Source of the DNA: Ignavibacteria bacterium
Lineage (GTDB): Bacteria; Bacteroidota; Ignavibacteria; Ignavibacteriales; SURF-24
Reading direction: 5' to 3'
NCBI GenBank assembly: GCA_025612245.1
Contig: JAAXKQ010000003.1
Span: 364,977 to 428,976, forward strand
Length of the DNA: 64,000 nucleotides
Shown here in pieces: positions 33,316-43,055 of this stretch (position 1 is its first letter; every line of letters starts with the position of its first letter). Under the pieces are notes generated by a model. It saw nothing but the letters and a program-made list of their open reading frames with translations, was not told where the DNA came from and made no database searches. A program made the translations under genes and the position numbers.

Positions 33316-34479
33316 TCATTTTTCAAGAAAACTTGTACCCTGCAGCCTGTTTTCAACTCCGAAGAACCGGGCTGCGGTTTGGGCAACGTCTGAAAACGTT
33401 CCTCTTATGCCTAAATTTTTACCCTCTTTTCCTTTCCTGTAGAAAAGCAACGGAACGTATTCTCTTGTATGATCCGTACTGATGTCTGTCGGATCATTCC
33501 CATGGTCGGAGGTAATAACCAGGCAATCTGACTCATCCAGGTGTTGAATTATTGCGGGCAGTTCATCGTCAAACTCCCTTATTGCCCCGTAAAACCCCTG
33601 GGGATTATTCCTGTGGCCATAGTAGACGTCAAAATCTACCAGGTTGGCAAATATAAGGCTGTTCCTGGTCTTCTGTGTGTATTCTATAATCTTTGAGATG
33701 CCTTCGAGGTTGGATTTTGTTTTTTCAATTACACTAATGCCGCGGTAATTAAAAAGGTCGTTAATTTTTCCAATTGCAACTGTATTTATCCCGCTACTTT
33801 TTAAGATGTCCAGTATCGTATCGCTTTCGGGATCCAGTGAATAATCTTTTCTGTTTGTAGTTCTGGTATAGTTGCCGCTTTTTCCAATGAAAGGTCTTGC
33901 TATTACCCTTCCTGCCGAATCCTTGCCGGTCAGGACCTCGGTGCGCGTAATGGAGCAGATTTCATAGAGCCTTTTAAGCGGGATCACTTCTTCGTGGGCT
34001 GCTATCTGGAAAACTGAATCGGCAGAGGTGTAGACAATCGGGAATCCAGTCCTTACGTGCTCGTCACCCAGCTCCTTTATGATCTCGGTCCCTGAGGCCG
34101 GTTTGTTTCCAAGCACGCCTTTTAATCCGGTTGCCTTGAGAAATCTTTCAATCAATTCATCGGGGAAGCCTTCCGGGTAGTAAGGGAATTCAAATTCAAC
34201 TTTTATGCCCCCGATTTCCCAGTGACCCGTTGTAGAATCCTTTCCATTGGAGACCTCATTCATTTTACCGAAGGAGGCTTTTGGTTTTTGGGTCCTTGCG
34301 ACCCCCTGTATATCTATTATGTTTCCAAGGCCAAAAGCTTCAAGGTTTGGAAGAGTCAACCCATGAAGAACCCTAGCCATGTTGCCGAGAGTATTGCTGC
34401 CGGCATCGTTATATTTAGCGGCATCGGGCAGTTCGCCTACACCAATTCCGTCCAGAACTATAATTACGAAGTTATTCAT
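33316..34479 (-). CDS. deoB: Phosphopentomutase
   Basis: This enzyme interconverts (deoxy)ribose 1-phosphate and 5-phosphate in nucleoside catabolism. The 387-residue protein belongs to the alkaline phosphatase-like metalloenzymes. It has VLDGIGVGELPDAAKY at the N-terminus (metal Asp), DSTTGHWEIGG with the phosphorylated Thr, and ITSDHGNDPT followed by STDHTREYVPLL with metal ligands. The length is typical. It shares a direction with the EutN-like pair, but a 259-base gap makes separate transcription likely. Confidence 0.96.
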   Translation of the reverse strand: MNNFVIIVLDGIGVGELPDAAKYNDAGSNTLGNMARVLHGLTLPNLEAFGLGNIIDIQGVARTQKPKASFGKMNEVSNGKDSTTGHWEIGGIKVEFEFPYYPEGFPDELIERFLKATGLKGVLGNKPASGTEIIKELGDEHVRTGFPIVYTSADSVFQIAAHEEVIPLKRLYEICSITRTEVLTGKDSAGRVIARPFIGKSGNYTRTTNRKDYSLDPESDTILDILKSSGINTVAIGKINDLFNYRGISVIEKTKSNLEGISKIIEYTQKTRNSLIFANLVDFDVYYGHRNNPQGFYGAIREFDDELPAIIQHLDESDCLVITSDHGNDPTDISTDHTREYVPLLFYRKGKEGKNLGIRGTFSDVAQTAARFFGVENRLQGTSFLEK

Positions 34480-34520
34480 AAATGACAGCTTGGTTTAATT
34501 AAGCTTAAAGAAAAATCCGT

Positions 34521-36368
34521 CTAGTTAATGTTCCTTACCGTATTGCCACCCTTCTCGAGAGCCTTCTTCAGTGCCAGTTCGGCATTTTGCAGCACCTCTT
34601 CGGCACTGGTCTTGTTTATGGTGGAGGCAACACCTATTGAAACAGTAAACGTCGTCTGTTTTGATACCACGGCAATCGGCTTGCGGGCAATTTTAACCCT
34701 GAGCTTTTCAGCCCACAGGAAAACATCTTTTGTCGTTGTATTGAAGAAATAAACCCCAAAGACCCTTTCGCCGATCCTTCCGAGCAGGTTCGTTACATTT
34801 GTTTCCTCAGATATCGTCTGTGCAACGGTCTTAAGTACTTTCGGGAACGGGTTGCCTTCGAAGAGCGATTCCTGTTCCAGGAAGTCATCAATGTATACGA
34901 GTACAATTGCACCGGGAACATTCAGGTTCACAGACTTCTGCAGGTCCGAATTTAGCCTTTCTACAAAAGTATCTTTATTCAGGGTTTTTGTTTCAATGTC
35001 AACCGAGAGGAGTTTCTTCAGAACCGACTGAGCCGAGAATGAATAAACGATAAAGGCAATGATCCTTGCGGTGTTTCTCATAAAGTGAACGTCGGCATTC
35101 GTGTAGGCGTTTTTCTTCAGGCTTTCAAAACAGAGAACGCCGTAGCTCTGATTGTCGTAGACGAGCGGAATTGCCATAAATGACCCGTCGAACGAAACAT
35201 CCTCGCTCTTTGAAAAACGCACAAATCCCGAAGACGAGGTATCATCTATCTTAACCGGCATACCGTTTACTATGGACTTGCCCACGAGCGTGCCGTTTAA
35301 TTCAACTTCAAGGTTTTCACCTATGTATTTAAGCGAAGTGTTGTTTACAATCTTAACAGACTTGAACTTCTGCTCCATGGGCCTGAAGAATACAAAGGTA
35401 AAGGCATCCCAGTGCAGGAGGTTCTTCAGTGAGACTTCGAGCGACTTGTAGAGCGACTCCTCGTCGCTGAAGAACTTGTCTTCATTAAGTAGGCCAAGCA
35501 GGCCGTTTAGTTTCTTCTCAGCGAGTGAATCGCTGTACTTCTCGTCGAAGAGTGCAATTAAAATTGAAATTACGCGTACAAACCTGCCCAAAGAGTAAAC
35601 GGTTTCAATGCCATAGGCATCGCCGACCTTGGAATCCAGAGCAAGAATTCCGGCCAGGTTCTTTCCATAATACAAAGGCACACCGACGAAGCTCTTTATC
35701 CCCTGCACAGATGAGTAATATCTTATTACGTCCGCCTCTGCCGTAGGGGTAATTTCCGTAAGGATTTCCGGCTCTTCTTTCTGGACTATCTTGCTTAATA
35801 TGTCGTCTTCCAGGTCGAACTTTCTCTGTGTTATTTCGGTGCTGTTCGAGACATACCTTTCCAGCGTAAGCTTTTCTTTTCTTTTATTGTACCAGAAAAA
35901 TACAGCCGTATGAGCCAGGTAGGCTTCCTTGATGATTGTCAGTATCTTTTCCAGAAGGAATGAGAACTGTTCATCGTGCCCCGTTTTTTCAGGGAATGCC
36001 TCATTTGCAATCTTAACAAAATTCTCTTTTAAGTCGGGCGGCTTGAAGAAGTTCTTTTTCCCGGCATGTAGCTCGGGCACATATGTCTCAGCCGTAATCA
36101 CCTCAACCTTTTTCGTCCCGGAGATAATTGTAATTGCTTCACCGTCATCAGGGGCATACGTCGGGGGTTCAATGGTGATGTTCGGTACCGGATAGCTTTC
36201 CTCGCCCCTTACGGAGTCGCGCAGGAAAATTATAAAGCCCACATAGATTACGATAAGCAGAATTGTGATCCCCTTAAAGAGAGGGTCGTCAACGAAAAAT
36301 AAGAGCAGAGCCAGCAGAGGTATGACTGAAAATATAAGTATTCTTTTCTTTAATTTGTCTAGTGCCAT
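34521..36368 (-). CDS. Membrane-anchored GAF-domain protein with degenerate GGDEF domain
   Basis: The 615-residue protein starts with two transmembrane helices (about 10-50). Two GAF-like sensor domains follow (about 120-275, with SFVGVPLYYGKNLAGILALD; about 290-455, with FMAIPLVYDNQSYGVLCFESL). The C-terminal domain is GGDEF-like (about 460-615). Its catalytic loop reads RIGERVFGVYF in place of GGDEF, so diguanylate cyclase activity is probably lost. The end (FTVSIGVASTINKTSAEEVLQNAELALKKALEKG) matches the GGDEF fold well. It may act as a nucleotide-binding receptor or be regulatory only. Confidence 0.82.
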   Translation of the reverse strand: MALDKLKKRILIFSVIPLLALLLFFVDDPLFKGITILLIVIYVGFIIFLRDSVRGEESYPVPNITIEPPTYAPDDGEAITIISGTKKVEVITAETYVPELHAGKKNFFKPPDLKENFVKIANEAFPEKTGHDEQFSFLLEKILTIIKEAYLAHTAVFFWYNKRKEKLTLERYVSNSTEITQRKFDLEDDILSKIVQKEEPEILTEITPTAEADVIRYYSSVQGIKSFVGVPLYYGKNLAGILALDSKVGDAYGIETVYSLGRFVRVISILIALFDEKYSDSLAEKKLNGLLGLLNEDKFFSDEESLYKSLEVSLKNLLHWDAFTFVFFRPMEQKFKSVKIVNNTSLKYIGENLEVELNGTLVGKSIVNGMPVKIDDTSSSGFVRFSKSEDVSFDGSFMAIPLVYDNQSYGVLCFESLKKNAYTNADVHFMRNTARIIAFIVYSFSAQSVLKKLLSVDIETKTLNKDTFVERLNSDLQKSVNLNVPGAIVLVYIDDFLEQESLFEGNPFPKVLKTVAQTISEETNVTNLLGRIGERVFGVYFFNTTTKDVFLWAEKLRVKIARKPIAVVSKQTTFTVSIGVASTINKTSAEEVLQNAELALKKALEKGGNTVRNIN

Positions 36369-36452
36369 CGTAACAGTGTCTCTAAATATTGATTTTATGA
36401 TAATATACCGGACTAAATATAAATTTAGATTTTAAAAATAGCAACAATAAAT

Positions 36453-37040
36453 CTATTTTTTCTCCAAATCTGAAAGTCTTTCCATTATTTCCCTGTGCCC
36501 TGTATTATTCAGGGCAGAATAAAACATTAAGGTTTCACCCGGGACGAGTTCGGGGAAGGTCTTTAGAGCCTCGCGTTTTGCCTTTGCAAGTTCAGACTGA
36601 TTGAGTTTATCCGACTTGTTGAGAAGAACTATATAAGGGATTGAGTTTTCCTTAAGGTAGCTGTTTAGGGCCTTGTCCAGAGCTGTTGGTGTGTGGCGGC
36701 TGTCGATAAGGTGAATGGCAAGAAGAATGTTCCTTCCCAAAGAGAAGTATCCTTCCATAATTTTCTGCCAGTAATTTCTTTCCTCCTTGCTTACCTTTGC
36801 GTAGCCGTAGCCCGGAAGGTCGACCATATAGAAAGAATTGCCTACCTGGTAATAATTAAGCGAGCGTGTCTTGCCTGGCACAGAACTGGTCTTTGCGAGG
36901 TTTTTCCTGTTGAAGAGTGAGTTAATAAATGAGGATTTGCCAACGTTGGACCTTCCGCAGAGTATCACCTCTGGAAGATTTGCCGATGGCAGTTTCTGGA
37001 TGGAAAAAGCCGCTGTTATAAATTCTATTTTATTTAGCAT
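36453..37040 (-). CDS. engB: Ribosome biogenesis GTP-binding protein EngB (YsxC/YihA)
   Basis: This essential TRAFAC-class GTPase acts in assembly of the large ribosomal subunit. The 195-residue protein has G1 GRSNVGKSS (29-37), switch I SVPGKTRSLNYY, G3 DLPGYGYAKVSKEE and G4 LNKSDKL. It lies downstream of rplQ, but a strong hairpin lies between them, so it is probably expressed apart from the ribosomal block or through read-through. Confidence 0.96.
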   Translation of the reverse strand: MLNKIEFITAAFSIQKLPSANLPEVILCGRSNVGKSSFINSLFNRKNLAKTSSVPGKTRSLNYYQVGNSFYMVDLPGYGYAKVSKEERNYWQKIMEGYFSLGRNILLAIHLIDSRHTPTALDKALNSYLKENSIPYIVLLNKSDKLNQSELAKAKREALKTFPELVPGETLMFYSALNNTGHREIMERLSDLEKK

Positions 37041-37045
37041 AATAA

Positions 37046-37079
37046 AAAAAGAGTAACCTTTTTAAGGGTTACTCTTTTA
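37046..37079. terminator. Bidirectional-looking terminator closing the ribosomal block
   Basis: AAAAGAGTAACC (37047-37058) pairs perfectly with GGTTACTCTTTT (37067-37078) around an eight-base loop, with T-rich sequence on both ends. On the minus strand it follows rplQ by about 20 bases and ends the long rpsL-to-rplQ transcription block. Confidence 0.93.
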
Positions 37080-37098
37080 TATAGTTCAAAAGTAATTA

Positions 37099-37578
37099 TT
37101 ATTTCGATTCTTCAATTACTTTAGCGTCCTCAACCTCAGCCTGCTCTTTGGCAGCTTTTTTAGCTTCTTTGCGCTCAGTTTTCTGTTCCTGCTTTGCAGA
37201 AGCCTTCTGGTTGGCAACTTCGTTAAAGTCGACCAGTTCGAGGATAGCCATTTCGGCAGCATCGCCAAGGCGTCTTCCGAGTTTTACAACTCTTGTGTAT
37301 CCGCCCGGTCTGTCGGCAATCTTAGGAACGATTTCACCAAAGAGTTCCTTAACAACATCAGCGTCGTTAATGAATCTGGCGATATGTCTGCGTGCGTGCA
37401 GTGTATCCTGTTTAGCCTTAGTAATTAAAGATTCAGCAAATGTTCTGGTTTCTTTAGCTTTAGCAACAGTCGTTTTAATTCTTTTATGTTTAAACAAAGC
37501 AGTTGATAAAGATTTCAGTGTTGCATTTCGATGACTGGCAGTTCTACCAAGTTTTCTACCTTTATTGTTATGTCTCAT
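37099..37578 (-). CDS. rplQ: 50S ribosomal protein L17
   Basis: This large-subunit protein lies near the exit tunnel. The core starts MRHNNKGRKLGRTASHR (ATG 37578; the upstream extension to 37620 does not fit the family) and includes FGEIVPKIADRPGGYTRVVKLGRR. With 159 residues it carries a Lys/Ala/Glu-rich C-terminal tail of about 40 residues beyond the usual 116-120. It is the last gene of the alpha cluster. Confidence 0.97.
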   Translation of the reverse strand: MRHNNKGRKLGRTASHRNATLKSLSTALFKHKRIKTTVAKAKETRTFAESLITKAKQDTLHARRHIARFINDADVVKELFGEIVPKIADRPGGYTRVVKLGRRLGDAAEMAILELVDFNEVANQKASAKQEQKTERKEAKKAAKEQAEVEDAKVIEESK

Positions 37579-37622
37579 TACTAAACCTTTTAATGTTGAA
37601 AATCCGCCTTTGAGCGGCAAAA

Positions 37623-38618
37623 TTAACTGTTATCGTTTTTATCATTTAGGTATTTATCTACATCCATTCCGAATTCCAGGCCGAAGTTATCGACTATTTC
37701 AATAAGTTCAGCAAGAGATTTTCTTCCGAAATTTCTGAATTTCAGCATTTCGTTTTCATCTCTGCGCACGAGCTCAGCCAGGTTCTTAATGTTTGCGGCT
37801 TTCAGACAGTTATGAGAGCGGACGCTCAGTTCAAGGTCGTCAACACTAGTAGTTAATATCTTCCTGATCCTTTCTCTTTCAGCATCCTGTTCACTTACAA
37901 CTTTTTCTTCTTCCTGCTCAACATCGAAGTTAATGAACAGTTGAACATGATCTCTTAATATTTTACCGGAATTTGTAAGAGCATCTTCCGGAGTTATGGA
38001 ACCATCAGTTGTGATTTCCAGAGTCAGCTTTTCGTAATCGTTCTTCTCTCCGATTCTGACATTCTCAACATCATACCTAACATTTTTAATCGGTGTAAAT
38101 ATTGAATCAATAGGAATCAGGCCAATAGACTGATCCGGAATTGAATGCTCGCTGGAAGGGATATAACCCTTTCCTGTACCGAAACGGATCTCCATTCCGA
38201 ACTTTGCTTCCTTGTTAAGTGTAGCAATGTGCAGATCGGGATTTAAGATCTCTATGTCAGAGGAATTCTTCTGCAAATCGGCAGCCGTAAAATTATATGG
38301 CCCCTGGAATGATATTTCCAATTTGTTGGTTTTCTTGTTAAGAATTTTCATTCTTACCTGCTTGAGGTTGAGAACGATCTCTGTCACGTCTTCAACAACT
38401 CCAGGTATGGTAGAAAATTCATGCAACACACCATCTATTTTTATTGCCGTTATTGCTGCTCCCGTTAAGGAAGAAAGCAATACTCTTCTTAAAGAATTTC
38501 CGAGAGTTACGCCAAAACCTCTTTCTAAAGGCTGTACTGTAAATCTTCCAAAAGTGTTGGTATATGTAGATTCATCCAGCACAACAGATTCGGGCATTTT
38601 TAAATAAGGGAAACTCAT
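37623..38618 (-). CDS. rpoA: DNA-directed RNA polymerase subunit alpha
   Basis: The 331-residue subunit has the N-terminal dimerisation domain (GFGVTLGNSLRRVLLSSLTGAAITAIKIDG). The C-terminal alpha-CTD is VDDLELSVRSHNCLKAANIKNLAELVRR, with the 265-region and helix-hairpin-helix residues for UP elements and activators. It lies between rpsD and rplQ, as in most bacteria. Confidence 0.98.
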   Translation of the reverse strand: MSFPYLKMPESVVLDESTYTNTFGRFTVQPLERGFGVTLGNSLRRVLLSSLTGAAITAIKIDGVLHEFSTIPGVVEDVTEIVLNLKQVRMKILNKKTNKLEISFQGPYNFTAADLQKNSSDIEILNPDLHIATLNKEAKFGMEIRFGTGKGYIPSSEHSIPDQSIGLIPIDSIFTPIKNVRYDVENVRIGEKNDYEKLTLEITTDGSITPEDALTNSGKILRDHVQLFINFDVEQEEEKVVSEQDAERERIRKILTTSVDDLELSVRSHNCLKAANIKNLAELVRRDENEMLKFRNFGRKSLAELIEIVDNFGLEFGMDVDKYLNDKNDNS

Positions 38619-38663
38619 TTATAATCCTCTTTTATAATTTATACTTTACGTACTTATCTAATT

Positions 38664-39290
38664 TTACTTAGAGTACAGTTCAACGATCAGCTGTTCGTTT
38701 GCATTCAACGGAACTTCAGCTCTTTCCGGAACCTGGAGGAAAGTGCCTGTAAGGGCAGCTTTATCCACAGACAGCCAGGAATAAACGTTGTCCTTTGTCC
38801 TCTTAAGTGAATCGTGAATAATATCGAGTTTTTTGCTCTTTTCACGTAATTTAACTACATCTCCGGGAGAAAGCAACAACGAAGGAATATCCACGATCTG
38901 ATCGTTGATCAGAAAATGCCTGTGCCTGATAAGCTGGCGTGCAGCTTTTCTTGAAGGCGCAAATCCGAGTCTGTAGACCACGTTATCGAATCTTCTTTCA
39001 ATAAGTTTCACCAGGTTTTCGCCGGTAATGCCTTTTTGCTTGTTAGCGTTTTCAAAATAGTTGTTGAACTGAGTTTCAAGCAGGCCGTAAATCCTTTTTA
39101 CCTTCTGTTTTTCTCTAAGCTGAACACCGTATTCTGAAAATTTAGCTCTTCTTGATAAACCATGCTGTCCCGGAGGATAATTCTTCTTCTCAACGGTGCA
39201 TTTTTCGGAAAAACATTTAGCTCCCTTTAAGAACAATTTCTGTTTTTCTCTTCTGCATAATTTACAAGCAGCTCCAATATATCTTGCCAT
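38664..39290 (-). CDS. rpsD: 30S ribosomal protein S4 (zinc-type)
   Basis: This 208-residue 16S-binding primary assembly protein has an N-terminal four-cysteine knuckle (CKLCRR ... CFSEKC, residues 9-32), marking the zinc-binding C+ form. The S4 RNA-binding domain reads RRFDNVVYRLGFAPSRKAARQLIRHRHFLIN. The C-terminal YSK ending is typical. In some bacteria S4 represses the alpha operon. Confidence 0.98.
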   Translation of the reverse strand: MARYIGAACKLCRREKQKLFLKGAKCFSEKCTVEKKNYPPGQHGLSRRAKFSEYGVQLREKQKVKRIYGLLETQFNNYFENANKQKGITGENLVKLIERRFDNVVYRLGFAPSRKAARQLIRHRHFLINDQIVDIPSLLLSPGDVVKLREKSKKLDIIHDSLKRTKDNVYSWLSVDKAALTGTFLQVPERAEVPLNANEQLIVELYSK

Positions 39291-39309
39291 CTAAAGTTTC
39301 TCCAATAAA

Positions 39310-39696
39310 TTAAACTCTTCTTTTCTTAGGTGGACGACACCCGTTATGAGGTATCGGGGTAATGTCTTTTATAGAAATAATTTCAATACCCGCAGTATTT
39401 AAGGCACGAATAGCAGCTTCTCTACCGGCACCAGGACCTTTTACATAAACGTCAATCTTCCTTAAACCTAAGTCATATGCTTCTTTAGCTGCTGCTTCAG
39501 CGGAAACCTGAGCTGCATAGGGCGTATTTTTTCTGGATCCCTTAAAGCCGTTTTTACCCGCCGAAGACCATGAAATAGTATTGCCATAGATATCAGTTAA
39601 AGTAACGATCACATTATTGAATGTAGCTTTAATGTGGGCAACACCTACCGCATCTACATGAACTCTTTTTTTAGTCTTTTTAACTACTTTAGCCAA
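39310..39696 (-). CDS. rpsK: 30S ribosomal protein S11
   Basis: This 128-residue platform protein has the conserved [55 protein letters not shown] and [18 protein letters not shown] blocks. It sits between rpsM and rpsD. Confidence 0.98.
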   Translation of the reverse strand: MAKVVKKTKKRVHVDAVGVAHIKATFNNVIVTLTDIYGNTISWSSAGKNGFKGSRKNTPYAAQVSAEAAAKEAYDLGLRKIDVYVKGPGAGREAAIRALNTAGIEIISIKDITPIPHNGCRPPKKRRV

Positions 39697-39722
39697 GTCT
39701 TATTTCTCCTTTTTTTCAAACA

Positions 39723-40106
39723 TTATTTCTTAGCTGGGGTTTTCTTCTTTCCTGCTACTGTTCTGCGCTTACCTTTCCTGGTTCTTGAATTCGTGCGCGT
39801 CCGCTGACCTCTAACAGGAAGACCTCTGCGGTGTCTTAAACCACGGTAAGATCCAATGTCCATCAAGCGTTTGATGTTCTGCTGAACTTCACTTTTCAAT
39901 GCACCTTCAACCTTATAGTCGTTGGTCATAATTGATCTGATCTCAGCAACTTCTTCTTCTGTTAGATCACCGATCTTCTTATCAGCATTTACTTTTGCTT
40001 TTTCTAAGATGGATAAAGCAGTATGCTGGCCTACACCGAAAATGTAAGTCAAGCCGATGTAGGCTTTTTTATTCTTTGGTAAATCGATACCTGCAATACG
40101 AGCCAA
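39723..40106 (-). CDS. rpsM: 30S ribosomal protein S13
   Basis: This 127-residue head protein touches the P-site tRNA. It starts [22 protein letters not shown] and has [20 protein letters not shown] at its C-terminal part, with a basic GKKKTPAKK tail. Confidence 0.98.
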   Translation of the reverse strand: MARIAGIDLPKNKKAYIGLTYIFGVGQHTALSILEKAKVNADKKIGDLTEEEVAEIRSIMTNDYKVEGALKSEVQQNIKRLMDIGSYRGLRHRRGLPVRGQRTRTNSRTRKGKRRTVAGKKKTPAKK

Positions 40107-40129
40107 ACTCTAGCCTCCTAATTTTCTTT

Positions 40130-40243
40130 TTAACCTTGGCGCTGTTTGTGTTTCGGGTTCTTGCAAATAACCCTAACGGTGCCTTTACGTTTTATGATTT
40201 TACAATTATCACATATTTTTTTAACTGATGCCCTAACCTTCAT
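40130..40243 (-). CDS. rpmJ: 50S ribosomal protein L36
   Basis: This short 37-residue gene encodes [20 protein letters not shown] followed by a C-terminal part ending KHKQRQG. It has the CxxC...C...H zinc ligands of the C+ form. It lies between infA and rpsM, its usual place, eight or so bases after the infA stop. Confidence 0.97.
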   Translation of the reverse strand: MKVRASVKKICDNCKIIKRKGTVRVICKNPKHKQRQG

Positions 40244-40253
40244 TATAGCTCCG

Positions 40254-40472
40254 CTATTTATATCTGTAAGTTATTCTTCCTTTATTCAGGTCGTACGGAG
40301 ATAATTCTATAGCTACCTTATCCCCAACCAGAATTTTAATAAAGTGCATTCTCATTTTTCCTGAAATATGTGCCAGTATTTCGTGCCCGTTATCAAGCTT
40401 AACTCTGAAATGGGCGTTTGGCAATGTTTCAGTAACAATACCGTCTACTTTTATAGGACCCTGTTTTGACAT
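40254..40472 (-). CDS. infA: Translation initiation factor IF-1
   Basis: This 72-residue OB-fold protein binds the ribosomal A site during initiation. ATG at 40472 gives the family start [20 protein letters not shown]; the frame is open to 40559, but that part overlaps map and does not match. [24 protein letters not shown] and GRITYRYK are canonical. Confidence 0.97.
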   Translation of the reverse strand: MSKQGPIKVDGIVTETLPNAHFRVKLDNGHEILAHISGKMRMHFIKILVGDKVAIELSPYDLNKGRITYRYK

Positions 40473-40479
40473 ATTTTTT

Positions 40480-41241
40480 TCAACAAACTGTAAGAATTTC
40501 TGGTTTACCGCCGTCAATAGCCACTGTGTGCTCAAAATGTGCCGATGGTGAGGCGTCATAAGTCAGAATCGTCCATCCATCATCAGCCATCCTAACACTG
40601 TATTTTCCGTAATTGACCATTGGTTCAATTGCAATTGTCATTCCGTTTTTGAGCAGGGCTCCTGTTCCTCTTTTACCGAAATTCGGAATTGAAGGATCTT
40701 CATGCAGATACTTCCCTACTCCATGCCCGCACAGATCTCTTACAATAGAGAACCCGTTTTCTTCAACATATTTCTGTACGGCAAAAGAAATATCGTGAAT
40801 CCTGTTGCCTTCTACGGCCTGTTCAATTCCTTCGTATAAGGATTTTTCTGTTACATCCATTAGTCTCTGCTTCTCAGCAGAAATCTCTCCTACGGCTACG
40901 GTCAAAGCCGCATCTCCAAAATATCTGTTCTTTACGACACCGCAGTCCAGAGAGATGATTTCACCTTCATTGAGTACTCTGCCGCCCGGTATTCCGTGAA
41001 CAACTTCATCGTCAACCGAGGCACAGATACATCCAGGAAACTTGAATGAGCCCGCCTGGGAATACCCCTTAAAAGCTGATTTCCCCCCCTGGCTCTGTAT
41101 GTAATCATCGGCAATACGGTCTAGTTCCAAAGTTGTAATGCCGGGTTTTACATACCTTTTGAGAAGCTGCAGTGTTTCAGCAACAATTTTACAGCTCTCA
41201 CGAATATAATCAATTTCCTTCTTAGTTTTTACATAAATCAC
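40480..41241 (-). CDS. map: Methionine aminopeptidase, type I
   Basis: This 253-residue dimetal enzyme removes N-terminal Met from new proteins. It has [19 protein letters not shown] (two metal Asp ligands), [19 protein letters not shown] (metal His) and AIEPMV plus a late Glu. It follows secY directly; the usual adk gene between them is absent. infA follows seven bases on. Confidence 0.97.
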   Translation of the reverse strand: MIYVKTKKEIDYIRESCKIVAETLQLLKRYVKPGITTLELDRIADDYIQSQGGKSAFKGYSQAGSFKFPGCICASVDDEVVHGIPGGRVLNEGEIISLDCGVVKNRYFGDAALTVAVGEISAEKQRLMDVTEKSLYEGIEQAVEGNRIHDISFAVQKYVEENGFSIVRDLCGHGVGKYLHEDPSIPNFGKRGTGALLKNGMTIAIEPMVNYGKYSVRMADDGWTILTYDASPSAHFEHTVAIDGGKPEILTVC

Positions 41242-41250
41242 AATAAACTC

Positions 41251-42585
41251 TCATCTTCTTCCCTTGATCTTACCGCTCTTCATGAAACCGTCATAGTGTC
41301 TCATTAGCAGATGTGATTCTATCTGCTGTAAGGTATCAAGAGCTACACCAACGATAATCAGAAGGCTGGTTCCGCCAAAGAAAGATGAAAACTGTCCGGA
41401 AACTCCGAATCCTGAGATAAAAGCAGGCAATATAGCAACTATTGCAAGGAAAAAGCTTCCGGGCAAAGTAATCTTAGTTAATATATTATCAATAAAGTCT
41501 GATGTCTGTTTTCCGGGTCTGATACCAGGAATGAACCCGCCCTGTTTCTTCATTGTATCGGCAACGTCCTTAGGATTAAAAGCGATAGCCGTATAGAAAT
41601 AGGTAAAGAAAATAATCATCAGAGCGTAAATTACAGAGTAAGTAGCAGAACGGTACTCAAAGTAATGTGCCAGGCTCTGCATAAATTCATTATTCGGGAA
41701 GAAAGAAAGTACAGTATTCGGAATAAACATGATTGACTGTGCAAATATTATAGGCATTACACCTGCAGTGTTAACCTTAAGCGGGATGTACTGTGTCACG
41801 CCGCCATAAACCTTTCTTCCAACAACTCTCTTTGCATACTGAACCGGAATTCTTCGCGTTCCCTGTGTTACCAGCACAACACCGGCAATAACAAGAACCA
41901 TAAATGTAAGAATAACCAGCTCAATAATTAAATTTCTCTGTCCTGAATCAAGTAATCTGTATTCATCCAGGATTGCATACGGGAAACGATCGATAATACC
42001 GATAAAGATTATAAGAGAGATACCGTTTCCGATACCCTTATCTGTAATCTGCTCGCCCATCCACATCATAAACATGGTGCCTGCAACGAGGAAGAAAATA
42101 GTTGAAACTGTAAAACCGATTCCTCTTACAGCATCAGGAACAATAGGAAGACCGTTATTGTTCAGATTCAGCAGGTGAATTGTTACGCCCCATGCCTGTA
42201 AGGCAGAGATTAAAACAGTTCCGTAACGTGTAAGCTGTGTGATTTTCTTTCTTCCGTCCTCACCTTCCTGCTGGAGTTTCTGGAAATAAGGAACTACAGC
42301 ACCCATAAGCTGGATGATAATAGAGGATGAGATATAGGGCATAATTCCAAGAGCAAATATAGCAGCATTATGGAATGCACCGCCCACGAACAGATCGTAT
42401 AACCCGAAAAGATTGTCAGAAGTTCTGTTTGACATAGCATCTGCCAGAACTTTTGCGTCGATTCCGGGTAAAGTTACGTGTGCGCCAATACGCACGATAA
42501 CAAGTAAGGCAAAGGTATATAAAAGCCTTTGCCTAAGCTCGTGAATCTTAAAGATATTTCTGAAGGTTTCTTGTATTTTTGCCAT
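41251..42585 (-). CDS. secY: Preprotein translocase subunit SecY
   Basis: This central channel of the Sec translocase has 444 residues and about ten membrane helices. Recognisable blocks are LPGIDAKVLAD, GIMPYISSSIIIQLMGAVVPYFQKLQQEGEDGRKKI, MWMGEQITDKGIGNGISLIIF (plug/lateral gate region) and KKQGGFIPGIRPGKQTSDFIDNILTKITLPGS. It overlaps rplO by one base. Confidence 0.98.
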   Translation of the reverse strand: MAKIQETFRNIFKIHELRQRLLYTFALLVIVRIGAHVTLPGIDAKVLADAMSNRTSDNLFGLYDLFVGGAFHNAAIFALGIMPYISSSIIIQLMGAVVPYFQKLQQEGEDGRKKITQLTRYGTVLISALQAWGVTIHLLNLNNNGLPIVPDAVRGIGFTVSTIFFLVAGTMFMMWMGEQITDKGIGNGISLIIFIGIIDRFPYAILDEYRLLDSGQRNLIIELVILTFMVLVIAGVVLVTQGTRRIPVQYAKRVVGRKVYGGVTQYIPLKVNTAGVMPIIFAQSIMFIPNTVLSFFPNNEFMQSLAHYFEYRSATYSVIYALMIIFFTYFYTAIAFNPKDVADTMKKQGGFIPGIRPGKQTSDFIDNILTKITLPGSFFLAIVAILPAFISGFGVSGQFSSFFGGTSLLIIVGVALDTLQQIESHLLMRHYDGFMKSGKIKGRR

Positions 42586-43046
42586 TATTTTATAATTTTA
42601 ATTGTTCCACCGGCAGCTTCAATCTTCTGTCTGGCTGATTCACTGCAGGCATAAGTCTCAACATTTAATTTAGCTTTTAATTCGCCGTCTCCCAGGAGTT
42701 TGAAAGGAGCATTTGCATTTGAGATTAAACCTGATTTATAGAGTACAACCGAATTGACCAATCCGTCTGTAATTTTCTTATCGTCCACAAGTTTCTGAAG
42801 CCTGCTAACGTTAACGGCAATATATTGAATTTTAAAGATATTTGTAAAGCCGCGTTTTGGAATTCTTCTCTGTAAAGGCATCTGGCCACCTTCGAACCAT
42901 GCCTTTTTATTTGCACCTGAACGTGACATCTGTCCGTTCATACCTTTTGTTGAAGTGCCGCCATGACCGCTGCCTTGACCGCGTCCAATTCTTTTTGTAT
43001 TCTTTTTTGAACCTTTTGCGTACGTGAGATTACTTAAAATATCCAT
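42585..43046 (-). CDS. rplO: 50S ribosomal protein L15
   Basis: This 153-residue protein opens with the Gly/Arg-rich KRIGRGQGSGHGGTSTKGMNGQ segment, followed by FEGGQMPLQRRIPKRGFTN. It lies between rpmD and secY. Confidence 0.97.
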   Translation of the reverse strand: MDILSNLTYAKGSKKNTKRIGRGQGSGHGGTSTKGMNGQMSRSGANKKAWFEGGQMPLQRRIPKRGFTNIFKIQYIAVNVSRLQKLVDDKKITDGLVNSVVLYKSGLISNANAPFKLLGDGELKAKLNVETYACSESARQKIEAAGGTIKIIK

Positions 43047-43055
43047 TTATGTTCC

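Noticed and set aside
33221..33442. 73-codon plus-strand frame near phosphopentomutase
   Set aside because: Most of it is antisense to deoB; there is no ribosome binding site or recognisable protein.
40473..40559. 29-residue extension of IF-1
   Set aside because: It overlaps the end of map, and IF-1 proteins are 72 residues long starting at MSK.
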